Assembly: GCA_944389175.1 (NCBI GenBank)
Contig: CALXLK010000001.1
Span: forward strand, 186,001 to 250,000
Direction: 5' to 3'
DNA from: an uncultured Opitutales bacterium
GTDB taxonomy: Bacteria > Verrucomicrobiota > Verrucomicrobiia > Opitutales > Intestinicryptomonadaceae
Length of the DNA stretch: 64,000 nt
The notes beneath the pieces were generated by a model that saw only the letters and a list, made by a program, of their open reading frames with translations, made no database searches and was not told the DNA's origin. Both the position numbers and the translations under genes were made by a program. Positions within the stretch are counted from its first letter, which is position 1, and each line of letters begins with the position of its first letter. Shown in pieces: positions 33,898 through 43,115 of the stretch.

Positions 33898-35369
33898 TCC
33901 ACGCTCCAATCGTTTTTCATGATGCGTATGTAGCGGTAGTCGTTGAGAGGCTCAAATCTCTCGAGACATTCGTTCAATATGCGTGTCATCTCCGCGTTGT
34001 TTGCCCTGTTGCGTGCGTCTGAGTATTCCAGGCATTTCCTAGAATACCATATCTTCTGCTTCGCGCGAAATTTCTCAAGAAGCGATGTCGCCGTCTCTAT
34101 GAGCGGCTTTTCGTCTTTTACATACGCCTCCCTAAACAGATTTCTCAAAAGCAGATCTATGTCTTCCCACGATGCAACCTCAAGATTCTTGTTAAGCTCT
34201 CTGTTTAACATCTTAAGCATTTTTGTTGCGTTTTCATTTATCGGCTTTTCCGGAATTTCCCAGTGCCTGAGCACGGTTGAATTTGCCACCGATATGCAGT
34301 CGTAATCTCTAACCAAGCCTTCCGAACGCCAGTATTGCGCTGTGGGCACCTCTCTTAACAGGACGATTTCCTTGTCCAAAAACCTCATGTAGCAGGCAAC
34401 ACCCCGCCAAGACATATTTCCAAGCTTTCGGCTGTAATCTATCTTGATATACGGATACCCATTGTCGCCTTTATTGAAGAAGTCTTCTTGCGAGGGCGAG
34501 GAAAACCTCATCATGCCCGACTTTTCCATCCTCTCCGTCCATTCATTGAAGCTTTTGCGCGTCGTCTTGCCGTAGCCGTTTTTCACAGCCTCAGACTTAA
34601 AGACTATGTGGAATGGAACGTCCAGGTTTTCTCCCGCCGCAGTCAGCACCTCAAAACTTCCATCGCCGCTTTCCTTTACCATTGAGGGGGAATTTGGGTA
34701 ATATATAAGAAATTTTCCGTTGTTTCCTAAGTCTATCCTGTATTCCCCGTCGTCGTAATTGCCCGATTTCTCCCCCGGCCATGTCACGGGATTTTCAATT
34801 CGGCTTTCGGAAATGTAAAACGCAAGGGCTAAAATTGCGGCGGATATAAGCACTCCAAAAAATAGCGATAGCTTTCTTTGGCGAGCCATAGATTTATTTG
34901 CGTTGCGCAAGTCAGACAGCTCCTCAGCCGATGCGTATCTCGTATTCGAGACATTCTCCGGCTGAACTTCGCTTTGGCCCGCGTAGTCTTGCGGCAGTAT
35001 CGTAGCCGCTCCGGTATCTGGCGGCACATTGGGCATATCGCCTTTAGGCGGTGTCTGGTAATGCCTTTCAACTATGAAGGACAAATTCTTCCCAAGCCGA
35101 ACATCGTCTCCGGGTTCGAGCATTTTATCCTCCCCATTGCCCAGGGCCATGTTTCTAACCCAGACATCCCCGTCTCCGGAGTTGTGCAGCAATATGCCAG
35201 AACCCGTCTGCGGCAGAAGAGTTGCATGCTCTGCGGCTATCCCGGAATCCGAGCTGCGTATGTCGGAATCCATTGAAGAGCCTATGACGAGTCCGGAGTC
35301 TTTCACCGCGAAAGATCTCCCTTTCAAGTCTCCGTTTATAAATCTAATTCTGTATCGCGACTGCTGCAT
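33894..35369 (-). CDS. FHA-domain membrane protein of Tad locus
   Basis: This 491-residue protein has an N-terminal FHA-like domain (about 1-95: GLVIGSSMDSDIRSSDSGIA followed by AEHATLL), with the usual Arg and Ser-x-x-His core altered. A Pro-rich linker comes next, then one membrane segment (LSLFFGVLISAAILALAFYI, about 170-190) and a periplasmic domain of roughly 300 residues. That domain contains FHIVFKSEAVKNGYG and a helical C-terminal half. It starts 5 bp after tadC and overlaps the next FHA gene (ATGA). It has no recognised catalytic motif. It may be a structural or signalling component of the inner-membrane complex. Confidence 0.72.
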   Translation of the reverse strand: MQQSRYRIRFINGDLKGRSFAVKDSGLVIGSSMDSDIRSSDSGIAAEHATLLPQTGSGILLHNSGDGDVWVRNMALGNGEDKMLEPGDDVRLGKNLSFIVERHYQTPPKGDMPNVPPDTGAATILPQDYAGQSEVQPENVSNTRYASAEELSDLRNANKSMARQRKLSLFFGVLISAAILALAFYISESRIENPVTWPGEKSGNYDDGEYRIDLGNNGKFLIYYPNSPSMVKESGDGSFEVLTAAGENLDVPFHIVFKSEAVKNGYGKTTRKSFNEWTERMEKSGMMRFSSPSQEDFFNKGDNGYPYIKIDYSRKLGNMSWRGVACYMRFLDKEIVLLREVPTAQYWRSEGLVRDYDCISVANSTVLRHWEIPEKPINENATKMLKMLNRELNKNLEVASWEDIDLLLRNLFREAYVKDEKPLIETATSLLEKFRAKQKIWYSRKCLEYSDARNRANNAEMTRILNECLERFEPLNDYRYIRIMKNDWSVE

Positions 35370-35374
35370 GTTTT

Positions 35375-36271
35375 TTAAAATAGAGACACTCCCGCCTCTT
35401 TCATCCTTATATATATGGGAGTTAATATTATTATGAATACCGCCGGCATTATGAATATTGCCATCGGCAGCAGCATCAGCGACGGCGCGCGCTGCGCTTT
35501 GCACTCGGCCAAGGCAAAACGCGCCTTGCGCATTTCCTCACCCTGAATTTCCATTGTGTCCGTCAGCGGAGAACCGAGTTCCGTTCCAAGCTCTATTGCC
35601 GATACAAAAGAGGTGAACTCTTTTATTTGTATCCTATCAGCGACATTTCTCAATGCCTTAAGCCTTCCCACACCGAGCTCCATCTCGTGGAGCATCCTTA
35701 GAAATTCGTCTCTGAGCGGGTTTTGCTTCGTCAGATTTGCATAGAAGCGCACTGCCGCCATAAAGTCCAGGCCGCCCCTCATTGCCGAAGCTATCAAGTC
35801 TATGGAGTAGGGCAGGCTTCTTATTATGTTTGTGCGTTTTTCCTCTATTATATTATCTATTCCTGTCTTTGGCATAAACCAGCCCACAAAGCATCCCAAA
35901 AATGCGGCAACGACCGTGTAGGCGCCTTCGTCAGACAGCGCAAACGCCGCTCCGGAAAATAAAATGGTTAGCGCCGCAGCAAGAAACAACTGGGAGCAGT
36001 ATATCTTCTTCGCCGAGGTCTTCAGGCCGGAAAACTCTATTTTTTTCTCGTAATCAGCCGCCTTTGCCGGAGATATTCTGCAAAGAAGCTCCCCAATGCC
36101 AATTTTATCCATGACGTCTGCAAATGGCTCGGCAACCTGCAGCATAAAAGGCAAGTCCGACTCCGACGTTAAGGACTTTGACACCCTTATGGATTTGTCC
36201 GACATACAATAAAGTATTGTCGGTATTACAACCGCCATGAACGTGAGTATATATACTATGTATTCTTCCAT
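35375..36271 (-). CDS. tadC: TadC inner-membrane platform protein
   Basis: This 298-residue member of the T2SF family has paired membrane segments: IVYILTFMAVVIPTILY, LAAALTILFSGAAFAL and APSLMLLPMAIFIMPAVFI. The cytoplasmic helical domain shows SLPYSIDLIASAMRGGLDFM, FVSAIELGTELGSPLTDTM and QGEEMRKARFALAECKAQRA, typical of TadC. It forms the platform with TadB that couples the ATPase to the fibre. ATG 36271 lies 5 bp after the tadB stop. Confidence 0.88.
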   Translation of the reverse strand: MEEYIVYILTFMAVVIPTILYCMSDKSIRVSKSLTSESDLPFMLQVAEPFADVMDKIGIGELLCRISPAKAADYEKKIEFSGLKTSAKKIYCSQLFLAAALTILFSGAAFALSDEGAYTVVAAFLGCFVGWFMPKTGIDNIIEEKRTNIIRSLPYSIDLIASAMRGGLDFMAAVRFYANLTKQNPLRDEFLRMLHEMELGVGRLKALRNVADRIQIKEFTSFVSAIELGTELGSPLTDTMEIQGEEMRKARFALAECKAQRAPSLMLLPMAIFIMPAVFIIILTPIYIRMKEAGVSLF

Positions 36272-36276
36272 GGCTT

Positions 36277-37176
36277 TTACACTTTTATGTCCACTATTTT
36301 TCTTATTACAAGGTATCCTATTATCTCTAAGGTAAGCATTGCCGATATCGCACACCAGCCAATCATGCTTGTAAGAAGCGGCAGCATCAGCTCGCTATTT
36401 ACCAGCAGCAGCAGCACAAACGCCGCAAGCGGCGCCAGCGACATTGCAAGAGCCTCAAATCTTCCCTGAGCGGTAAGGGCGGCAAGCTTTTGGTGAAACT
36501 CTGTCCGCGCACGTATGGTCTGGGATATCTTTTGTATGACATCCGCGAGGCTGCCTCCGGATTGGGTCGTCAGCTTTATTGATACTATCAGCAGCTGAAG
36601 GTCCTCGCAAGGAATTCTGTCGTACATGCGTTGCAGCGATTCCGACAATTCCAAACCGAGGCGGTATTCCCTTATTACAATCATGAGTTCCTCTTTCATC
36701 GGTCCGTCGCATCTTCTTGCAAACGCCTCTATGGCCTGCGGGAGAGCCTGGCCGGAACGCAGCGCGTTTGTAAGCCCCAAAGACAGATCCAATATTCCCG
36801 CCTCAAACTCTTTTGCGCGCGCCTTTACTTTGCGTAAAAAATATATTTTAGGGGCTTGAAACGCCGCCGCAAAAGCGACTGCCGCGCACAGCAAAAGCGC
36901 GAGCGGATTATAAACCTGGCAGAACAACAGCGCTCCCGTAAGAATTCCCGCAGCGAGAATTCCCGCCGATATCTGCAACTGGCGCAGTCTGATGTTGTCT
37001 ATAAAACGGCCTATTCCGTTTTCCGACGAGAACCTCTCCCTGGTTCTCTGTCCCTTTTCCATGCGCTCCGTGCTGAAGGATTGTATAAACCGTATGGATA
37101 TATATATGAATAGCGACACCGCAAGCATCACCAGCAGATATATTCCAATTCGTTGCATTACGGGCGTGTAATCCAT
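36277..37176 (-). CDS. tadB: TadB inner-membrane platform protein
   Basis: This 299-residue T2SF-family protein has a first membrane segment GIYLLVMLAVSLFIYISI, a central pair (LQISAGILAAGILTGALLF, PLALLLCAAVAFAAAF) and a C-terminal pair. The signature cytoplasmic domain reads ILDLSLGLTNALRSGQALPQ, EYRLGLELSESLQRM and TQSGGSLADVIQKISQTIRA. It follows tadA by 8 bp and precedes tadC by 5 bp, the usual tadABC order. Confidence 0.9.
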   Translation of the reverse strand: MDYTPVMQRIGIYLLVMLAVSLFIYISIRFIQSFSTERMEKGQRTRERFSSENGIGRFIDNIRLRQLQISAGILAAGILTGALLFCQVYNPLALLLCAAVAFAAAFQAPKIYFLRKVKARAKEFEAGILDLSLGLTNALRSGQALPQAIEAFARRCDGPMKEELMIVIREYRLGLELSESLQRMYDRIPCEDLQLLIVSIKLTTQSGGSLADVIQKISQTIRARTEFHQKLAALTAQGRFEALAMSLAPLAAFVLLLLVNSELMLPLLTSMIGWCAISAMLTLEIIGYLVIRKIVDIKV

Positions 37177-37184
37177 ATATTTCC

Positions 37185-38861
37185 TTAAGTCTCCGGAACG
37201 AATACCGCCATGTCGAGTTTCAGGTCTCCCGACTGCCTTAATTCCTCAATAAAGCGCGGAATGTTTCCCGTGGCCGTGTGGTGTCCGACAACCTTGAAGT
37301 TCTCGTCGTACCCTTCGTGTTCGTAGGTGAATATGTCCTGAAGGAGTATGGTGTTGTTCTCCCTTCCGCACACCTCGGTTATCTTGACTATTTTTCTTGA
37401 GCCGTCAGGCATGCGCGTTTGCTGCACTATTATGTCTATTGCCGAGGATATCTGTTCGCGTATCGCCGACGACGGAAGCTCAAAGCCAGCCATCATCACC
37501 ATATTTTCCAGTCTCGAGAGCGCGTCTCTGGGATTGTTCGCATGGCAGGTTGTCATTGAGCCGTCGTGCCCGGTATTCATCGCCTGAAGCATGTCCAGCG
37601 CCTCCGCGCCGCGGCATTCGCCCACTATGATTCTATCCGGCCGCATGCGCAGGGTATTTATTACGAGGTCTCTTATGGTTATGCGGCCCTGGCCCTCTAT
37701 GTTTGCCGGCCTCGCCTCAAGCCTGCAGAGGTTCTCGTGCGAGAGCTTCAATTCGGCCGAATCCTCCACCGTAATTATTCTTTCCCTTTCCGGAATAAAC
37801 TGGGACAATATATTAAGCAGTGTTGTCTTTCCCGATCCCGTTCCGCCCGATACCAATATATTCTGCCTCGATCTCACCGCCTCCTTCAGAAATTGGGCCA
37901 TTTGCCTATTTAGGCTGCCAAATTTTATCAGGTCGTCATCGGTAAGTTTTTTGGATGCAAATTTTCTTATAGTCAGAAGAGATCCGTCAAGCGACAATGG
38001 CGGAATTACCGCGTTTACTCTCGAGCCGTCGTCGAGCCTTGCGTCAACCATGGGAGACGCCGCATCTATGTGCCTGCCCAAAGGCTCAACTATGCGCTGT
38101 ATTATCGATTGCAAATGGCTTTCCCCATTGAACCTTACCGCAGTTCTATACTGTATGCCCTTGCTCTCGACAAATACATTGTCGGGCCCGTTTATCATGA
38201 TTTCGGATATATCGCCTGCTCTTAGCAAGGGCGACAAAGGCCCAAGCCCTATCAGATCGTCCATCAGAACCGCCCTAAACTTGTCCAGAGATATGCCCGC
38301 CGGAATTTGGTGGCGTATCTCTCTGAGAGCCTGGTCGAGGGCGTCTTCCACCTTTGGCCTCATTGCTTCTGTGGAAATCTTGTTCGGAGAGTCTCCCACT
38401 ATGTTGAGAATTTCCAGCACCCTCGACTGCACCGTTGTCGCAAGCTCCAACATATTGTCGGAATACATCTCCGTGGAGGTTTGAACATCGTACATGGGCA
38501 TTTTGCCTTCCGTGTTTACGGGAACGCTCTTTGCGGGGGCGGGTTTTTCGCCCTCCAGATTCGGCTCCGACACCGACAACGAAATCTCAAAACTGCCAAT
38601 GTTTACTATGTCCGACGGCAATAACCTTCTCCTGATGTTTATCTTTTCTCCATTTACCCATGTACCGGCAGTGCTGCCTGCGTCGTTTATAAAACATTCT
38701 CCGCCCGACTCGCTTATTTCGGCGTGGCGCCTGGATACGGTCATGTCGCTTAGGACTATATCCGACGTCTCCGCCCGTCCGATGACAAGTACCCCGTTTG
38801 CAGGCAGCTCAACGCGGCGCAGCTTTCCGTCTTTTGATCTAATGTTTAGGCGCATTACCAT
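37185..38861 (-). CDS. tadA: FHA-fused TadA/CpaF pilus ATPase
   Basis: This 558-residue protein joins an N-terminal FHA domain to a Tad motor ATPase. The FHA (about 20-90) keeps the canonical core VIGRAETSDIVLSDMTVSRR-HAE; the later GSTAGTWVNG has Ala where many have Asn. The ATPase part has ISEIMINGPDNVFVESKG, Walker A GGTGSGKTTLLN near residue 340, VEDSAELKL, Walker B RIIVGECRGAEALDMLQAMN and MTTCHANNP. An FHA on the motor suggests recruitment or control by phosphothreonine. ATG 38861 and ATG 38855 (overlapping the secretin stop) are both possible. Confidence 0.92.
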   Translation of the reverse strand: MVMRLNIRSKDGKLRRVELPANGVLVIGRAETSDIVLSDMTVSRRHAEISESGGECFINDAGSTAGTWVNGEKINIRRRLLPSDIVNIGSFEISLSVSEPNLEGEKPAPAKSVPVNTEGKMPMYDVQTSTEMYSDNMLELATTVQSRVLEILNIVGDSPNKISTEAMRPKVEDALDQALREIRHQIPAGISLDKFRAVLMDDLIGLGPLSPLLRAGDISEIMINGPDNVFVESKGIQYRTAVRFNGESHLQSIIQRIVEPLGRHIDAASPMVDARLDDGSRVNAVIPPLSLDGSLLTIRKFASKKLTDDDLIKFGSLNRQMAQFLKEAVRSRQNILVSGGTGSGKTTLLNILSQFIPERERIITVEDSAELKLSHENLCRLEARPANIEGQGRITIRDLVINTLRMRPDRIIVGECRGAEALDMLQAMNTGHDGSMTTCHANNPRDALSRLENMVMMAGFELPSSAIREQISSAIDIIVQQTRMPDGSRKIVKITEVCGRENNTILLQDIFTYEHEGYDENFKVVGHHTATGNIPRFIEELRQSGDLKLDMAVFVPET

Positions 38862-40459
38862 GTAAACATCTTTTCGCCGGTTGACTTATTTGCGTTTGTT
38901 CTCAGTTCTTCAGATTTGCCGTTCGTACTCTTGGAAACTTCGTCTTCCACTCCGGCCGTCTCTGCCGACGGTTTAGAAGTCATCTTTACTCCGTTCTTTG
39001 CAATCTGCGGCGATACGAGGATCAACAGCTGAAGCTCCTCCACGCTTTCCTCCTCGTATCCAAATATGGATCCCAAAAGAGGCACATGCCTTAAAAAGGC
39101 ATAGCCGGAATCGCTCTTTGTGTGGGTTAATTCCCTTTGCCCGGATATAATCGCCGTCTGGTCTAAATTGCAGATAATTTCGCTCTTTGTTCGGGTTTTT
39201 CTCTGGAGGTAGTCGTCGTCCTGCTTTATCGGGGCAAGGCTCTTTTCTACCTCAAGAATCAGGCGCACGCGGTTTGAATTTATCAGCCCCCCGCTGACTT
39301 TTATCGTAAGCCCAAAGTTTATCTCTTTTAGGTCGGCAACATCGCGCCCGTGAATTTCAACATTCAATGTTCCGCCGTTTTCGTATGTCGCTTCCGGCAC
39401 CCCCTTTGAATTGCTCGTAAGAGTCAGGTGCCCACCGTCTCTAAAGTCGGAAACTCCATTCGAGCCAAAGAACTGTATTGCCCCGTCTATTCCGGTATTC
39501 ATATACGCAAGGCCTCCGACTCCGGATGCCTTAGGCGCATCTCCGCCGAGGCTTGGGGGAAGCTCTCCGGCAAGCGCCTTAAACCAGCCTTGTAGATCCA
39601 AAGATATAACGGTTCCGTTTGCGTCGGAATTTCCCATCCTCTCAAGCTGGGAACGCGTCACCCCGACTATTACAACATTTACGTCAAGCTGGGTGTCGTC
39701 GACTTCCAGATTGTAGACAACCTCCGTCGGATTTGGCCCCGCCGACAGCCATTTCTGTGATGAAACAATCTTTCTTATATCGGAAATGTCGTTGTCGCAT
39801 AGCATTCTTCCGTAGAATGTGAGAATTCCCGATGATATTTTCATTCCAAGAATTCCCGCCTCTTTAGGAATTCCGTTTTCGACCTTATATCCCGCGTCTT
39901 CGAGCTGCTTTTTCAGCGAGTCGAACATCTCCGGGCCCGGTTTGTAAACAACGTAGTTTCTATAAGAGTTACTGTATTTATCCAGTACGTTTTTAAAAGC
40001 CAAATATCTTGAATACTTTGATATTTCCCCCCTGAGGGTTATCGCATTTTGAGACATTTCCGCGGTTACTTCGGAGAAGTCGGATATATCTTTGCACAAA
40101 TCCCTGTATAGCGACGCCATGGAGTTTGTAACCCTAACCTTAAATACTTTGGAGACCACGCTCGACGTCAAAGTTATATCCGCATAACCCGGTTCCACTC
40201 CCTGTATTTCCAAAAAGCGCCCCTTGCTGCCAAGAATCTTTACATTTTTTGCAGAAGAGCGGTAGCTTTCTATTTCAAAAGGAACTTCCAACCTCTTTGT
40301 TTCGTCTTGGGCAATCGTTACGCTTTCCGTTGGAAGAGAAGAGATTATAGACAAAGAGGTCGTTGTTCCAGAGGCATTTTGGGCCTGGGCGGCAAGGCAC
40401 AGAGCCGATACCGCTATCAGACATAAGCACAGGTTTAAGGATCGCTTCATGGGAAACAT
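38855..40459 (-). CDS. cpaC: Tad secretin (CpaC/RcpA)
   Basis: This 534-residue outer-membrane pore protein has a signal peptide (LNLCLCLIAVSALCLAAQA). Its N-terminal RcpA/BON-like region includes ITLRGEISKYSRYLAFKNVL. The secretin core shows LDVNVVIVGVTRSQLERMGN, TQTAIISGQ-like DQTAIISGQRE, and the signature FLRHVPLLGSIFGYEEESVE followed by ELQLLILVSPQI. The Ser/Thr-rich C-terminal tail is about 45 residues. It starts immediately after the cpaB stop (TAAATG). An in-frame ATG at 40450 is an equally good start. Confidence 0.9.
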   Translation of the reverse strand: MFPMKRSLNLCLCLIAVSALCLAAQAQNASGTTTSLSIISSLPTESVTIAQDETKRLEVPFEIESYRSSAKNVKILGSKGRFLEIQGVEPGYADITLTSSVVSKVFKVRVTNSMASLYRDLCKDISDFSEVTAEMSQNAITLRGEISKYSRYLAFKNVLDKYSNSYRNYVVYKPGPEMFDSLKKQLEDAGYKVENGIPKEAGILGMKISSGILTFYGRMLCDNDISDIRKIVSSQKWLSAGPNPTEVVYNLEVDDTQLDVNVVIVGVTRSQLERMGNSDANGTVISLDLQGWFKALAGELPPSLGGDAPKASGVGGLAYMNTGIDGAIQFFGSNGVSDFRDGGHLTLTSNSKGVPEATYENGGTLNVEIHGRDVADLKEINFGLTIKVSGGLINSNRVRLILEVEKSLAPIKQDDDYLQRKTRTKSEIICNLDQTAIISGQRELTHTKSDSGYAFLRHVPLLGSIFGYEEESVEELQLLILVSPQIAKNGVKMTSKPSAETAGVEDEVSKSTNGKSEELRTNANKSTGEKMFTW

Positions 40460-41278
40460 TTATCTTGCGTTTTCTGTTGGTGTGGGCGATAGCTCTGCAG
40501 ATTGCAGGCCTTTGCGAATTTCCTCAAAAGTTTTCTGGTTTACCACTCCAATCTCTTTTCTGTTTAGGGCGGAGGAGTCGTTTCTTTTGCGGAGCACCGG
40601 ATACAGTTCCGCCTCTCTTTGCGCCGCAATTACTATCATGGCCTGTTGGGGCGGCAAAGACACAAATATCGTTCCACTAGAGCTTCCGGGTTCCCTGAAA
40701 GAACCGTTGCTGTTTGCTATTCCGAGCACTCTAACGCAAGGCAGAAGGACAGAGGTTTCCCTCCTCTCCGATTCCTGCAAGGCCTGGGGCATTACGGCAT
40801 CGCCCGGGTTCCCCGAGGCGCCGCTTGACGGCGGCTCTGATTTTCTTGTGACGTAGGTTGATATAATTCCTATTTCATCATTTGGTTTAAGCATTTTAAT
40901 CAGAGCCGGATCCGAGAATGTAATGGGGATAGTCCACTCACCTTCTTTGGAGCAGTCTCCAAGAGAGATCTTAAGCTGAATATCGTTAATTAAGATGTAA
41001 TCGTTTCTTGCTATGGGATGCTGCACGCGTTGGCCGTAAATCATTGACACGTTTTCCCAGAGCAATGCGCCGTGTGGCAGGACAGATTTTGGAACGTCGC
41101 GGTATGTGAGAGCGCCTTCGGTTAGCTCCTCGTCGGCGTCGAGGTCTCTGGCGGCGGTTATTATTGATACGGTTTGTTCATCCTTAGTTTCTTTTCTATC
41201 GAATAGTGTTTTACTTACGACAAAAACTGCCGCCAGTCCAAGTATGACAGACACAACCAAAGGTATTACATTTTTCAT
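40460..41278 (-). CDS. cpaB: CpaB/RcpC-like Flp pilus assembly protein
   Basis: This 272-residue protein has an N-terminal membrane anchor (VIPLVVSVILGLAAVFVVS) and a SAF-like domain (VSIITAARDLDADEELTEGA, VPKSVLPHG, YGQRVQHPIARNDYILINDI). Both are characteristic of CpaB/RcpC, a periplasmic factor acting with the secretin. ATG 41278 gives the expected short cytoplasmic N-terminus. It is the first gene of the minus-strand Tad operon; the promoter must lie in the A+T-rich region to the right. Confidence 0.85.
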   Translation of the reverse strand: MKNVIPLVVSVILGLAAVFVVSKTLFDRKETKDEQTVSIITAARDLDADEELTEGALTYRDVPKSVLPHGALLWENVSMIYGQRVQHPIARNDYILINDIQLKISLGDCSKEGEWTIPITFSDPALIKMLKPNDEIGIISTYVTRKSEPPSSGASGNPGDAVMPQALQESERRETSVLLPCVRVLGIANSNGSFREPGSSSGTIFVSLPPQQAMIVIAAQREAELYPVLRKRNDSSALNRKEIGVVNQKTFEEIRKGLQSAELSPTPTENAR

Positions 41279-41690
41279 CGCCGATTTTCTCTTTAAATCC
41301 ACTGAATTTGTCAAATCTTTTAATCCGCATAATGAGTGCAATATACAATGTTTTTTAGGCGTGCTTGATTAAGATTTATATCAGCATAAATAAATGCGGA
41401 TTTTTGCCTAAAGACAATAGATACTAAAGGCCATAATTAGCAGAAGTCCCGTGTTGATTATGTAGATAAGTAGGGCCCCAAAAGTTTAAAATACGCGCGA
41501 GGCAGAATATATATTGTAACTTAACATCTTATAAATGCAGTATTGAAACTCTGCGGTTTAGTTTTTAAGAGAAGCAACTGCTAAAGATTGAAGGATATCA
41601 AAGATATTTTTTTATTAAAAAATATTATGGTTAAGGAATTAGCACACATAAAAAAGATAAAGAATCCTAGGAAAGTTTGGGTAAATTAGG
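41279..41690. other. A+T-rich intergenic region upstream of cpaB
   Basis: About 410 bp without a supported gene. Composition is markedly A+T-rich compared with flanking core genes. It should hold the promoter of the minus-strand Tad operon and marks the left edge of the decayed integrase. No hairpin with T run stands out. Confidence 0.5.
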
Positions 41691-41699
41691 CCATATAGC

Positions 41700-42461
41700 C
41701 AAAGACGACGTTAAAGCAAATTGTCGACGAGTACAAAAAAACGGACAACGCAAAGAAATCTTCCGTTTCGTCGCGGCGTGCTGCTGAAGTATACGAAAAC
41801 TCAAAGCAAGGGAACGAACTAAACGAAAACTATTCTTGCAAAATCGCAAACTTTCTTGAACGTTTTTGTGAAGCGTTTGGCGACAATACGATAGGCTAAA
41901 GCATTTCAAGCGAGAAAATTGAAACATGGATAAACTCAGCGAAGAGGCGGTTTTATGCCGATTCCCCAGACGATACGCCCAACGCAATAGCAATGAAAGT
42001 TTATGTCGATACAGACATTCCAGTACTAGCCATCACAAAGAAAGGCTTTAGGAGTATGCTGTTTGCGTTTTTCAAATTTTGTAGAATGCGCGGCTGTATA
42101 AACGAAAATCCTGTCGAGGGAATCCCAGTCATTCGCGAAAAACTAAAAACGCCGAAATTCTACAAGGTTGCGGAAGAATCAATATGCTTTCAAAGGGCGA
42201 GCCTCTAAGCGATTTGAGGGCATACCTTGCAATAGCAGGGATTAAGGCGCAGGGAAATCGAACGCCTTACATGGGATAATATAAAGTCTCACAATCGCGA
42301 GATTGCGATGGACAACGAGGTGGCGAAAACCGGCGCTAGGCGCATCGTAAAGATTCCCGAAAATCTGGCAATGTGGCTTGCGCCATATTCTGATAAACTA
42401 AATACGAAAGAAGATATCGTAAAACAAAACTTCGTAAAGCGGCTTAATCTGCATTTCTAAA
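41700..42461 (+). pseudogene. decayed tyrosine recombinase (phage-type integrase)
   Basis: Fragments of an integrase are readable in different frames. ANFLERFCEAFGDNTIG is followed by an in-frame TAA, then SISSEKIETWINSAKRRF. The stretch MLFAFFKFCRMRGCINENP and VIREKLKTPKFY is core-binding-domain-like and open at 41993-42208. After a frame change comes REIERLTWDNIKSHNREIA with AKTGARRIVKIPENLAMWL, matching integrase catalytic box I with its Arg. The C-terminal box with His-x-x-Arg and Tyr is missing. At least one stop and one frameshift make it a pseudogene. It ends about 60 bp before tRNA-Arg(CCT), the classic place for an integrase-tRNA pair. Confidence 0.72.
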
Positions 42462-42522
42462 ATAGAGAATTGACTAATCAACCTCAATCTGCACCATGCT
42501 TGCGCATAGTTAAATTTTCTCC

Positions 42523-42594
42523 GCCCCTGTAGTTCAACGGATAGAACGAGCGTTTCCTAAACGCCAAATCGAGGTTCGATTCCTCGTGGGGGCG
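42523..42594 (+). tRNA. tRNA-Arg (anticodon CCT), copy 1
   Basis: A 72-nt cloverleaf. The acceptor is GCCCCTG/TGGGGGC with two G-T pairs, the D arm GTTC...GAAC, the anticodon loop TTCCTAA gives anticodon CCT, and the T arm is CGAGG-TTCGATT-CCTCG. The discriminator base is G and CCA is not encoded. It is identical over its whole length to the copy at 63865-63936. Confidence 0.95.
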
Positions 42595-43115
42595 CGGGCG
42601 GGTTTCCAATGATTGCGTGTAGGCTATAATTATTGTCTGTCGGACTGCGCGCGTTGCGGTAATTTTTACAGTTTGTGCGTGAAGTTTATGTTCGTTGTAG
42701 GAAGCGCACAAAAAAAACATGCCGGCTTTTCCCAAAATATTTTCCTGCTGCACCATTATTGCGCCACGGCCGCACGTATATGAAACAAACCAAATAGTAC
42801 TATTTAAGCCGACTATTTTTTCGGAAATTCCCTTATCATAGGCAAGAAAACTTTTTTGAACTCAGCTGTCTCAGATACACTCTATTCTTCCCATAGGTGT
42901 TGGTGGGTTTTTAAGTTTAGATTCCCATCCTCCATTCTTGCTCTTCTCCTATTCCCCGAACTCACACACTCATACATGCACGCTCGCTTTCCGCGGCACG
43001 CCACAAACCTTCTCGCCGCCAATGTAAGTGTGTGGTTGTTAAATTGTTGACTTTTTGAATGTCTGGTGTAGGACTGGGAACTCAGTTCTTGTCTAAACCC
43101 TAACTTCTTATTTAT
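42595..43115. other. 521-bp intergenic region
   Basis: No supported gene. Open frames crossing from the tRNA are artefacts of tRNA overlap. It probably contains the promoter of the M14 peptidase gene. No repeat or terminator is convincing. Confidence 0.5.

Noticed and set aside
42484-42756. 90-codon minus-strand frame over tRNA-Arg copy 1
   Set aside because: It is created by the tRNA gene and its flank.
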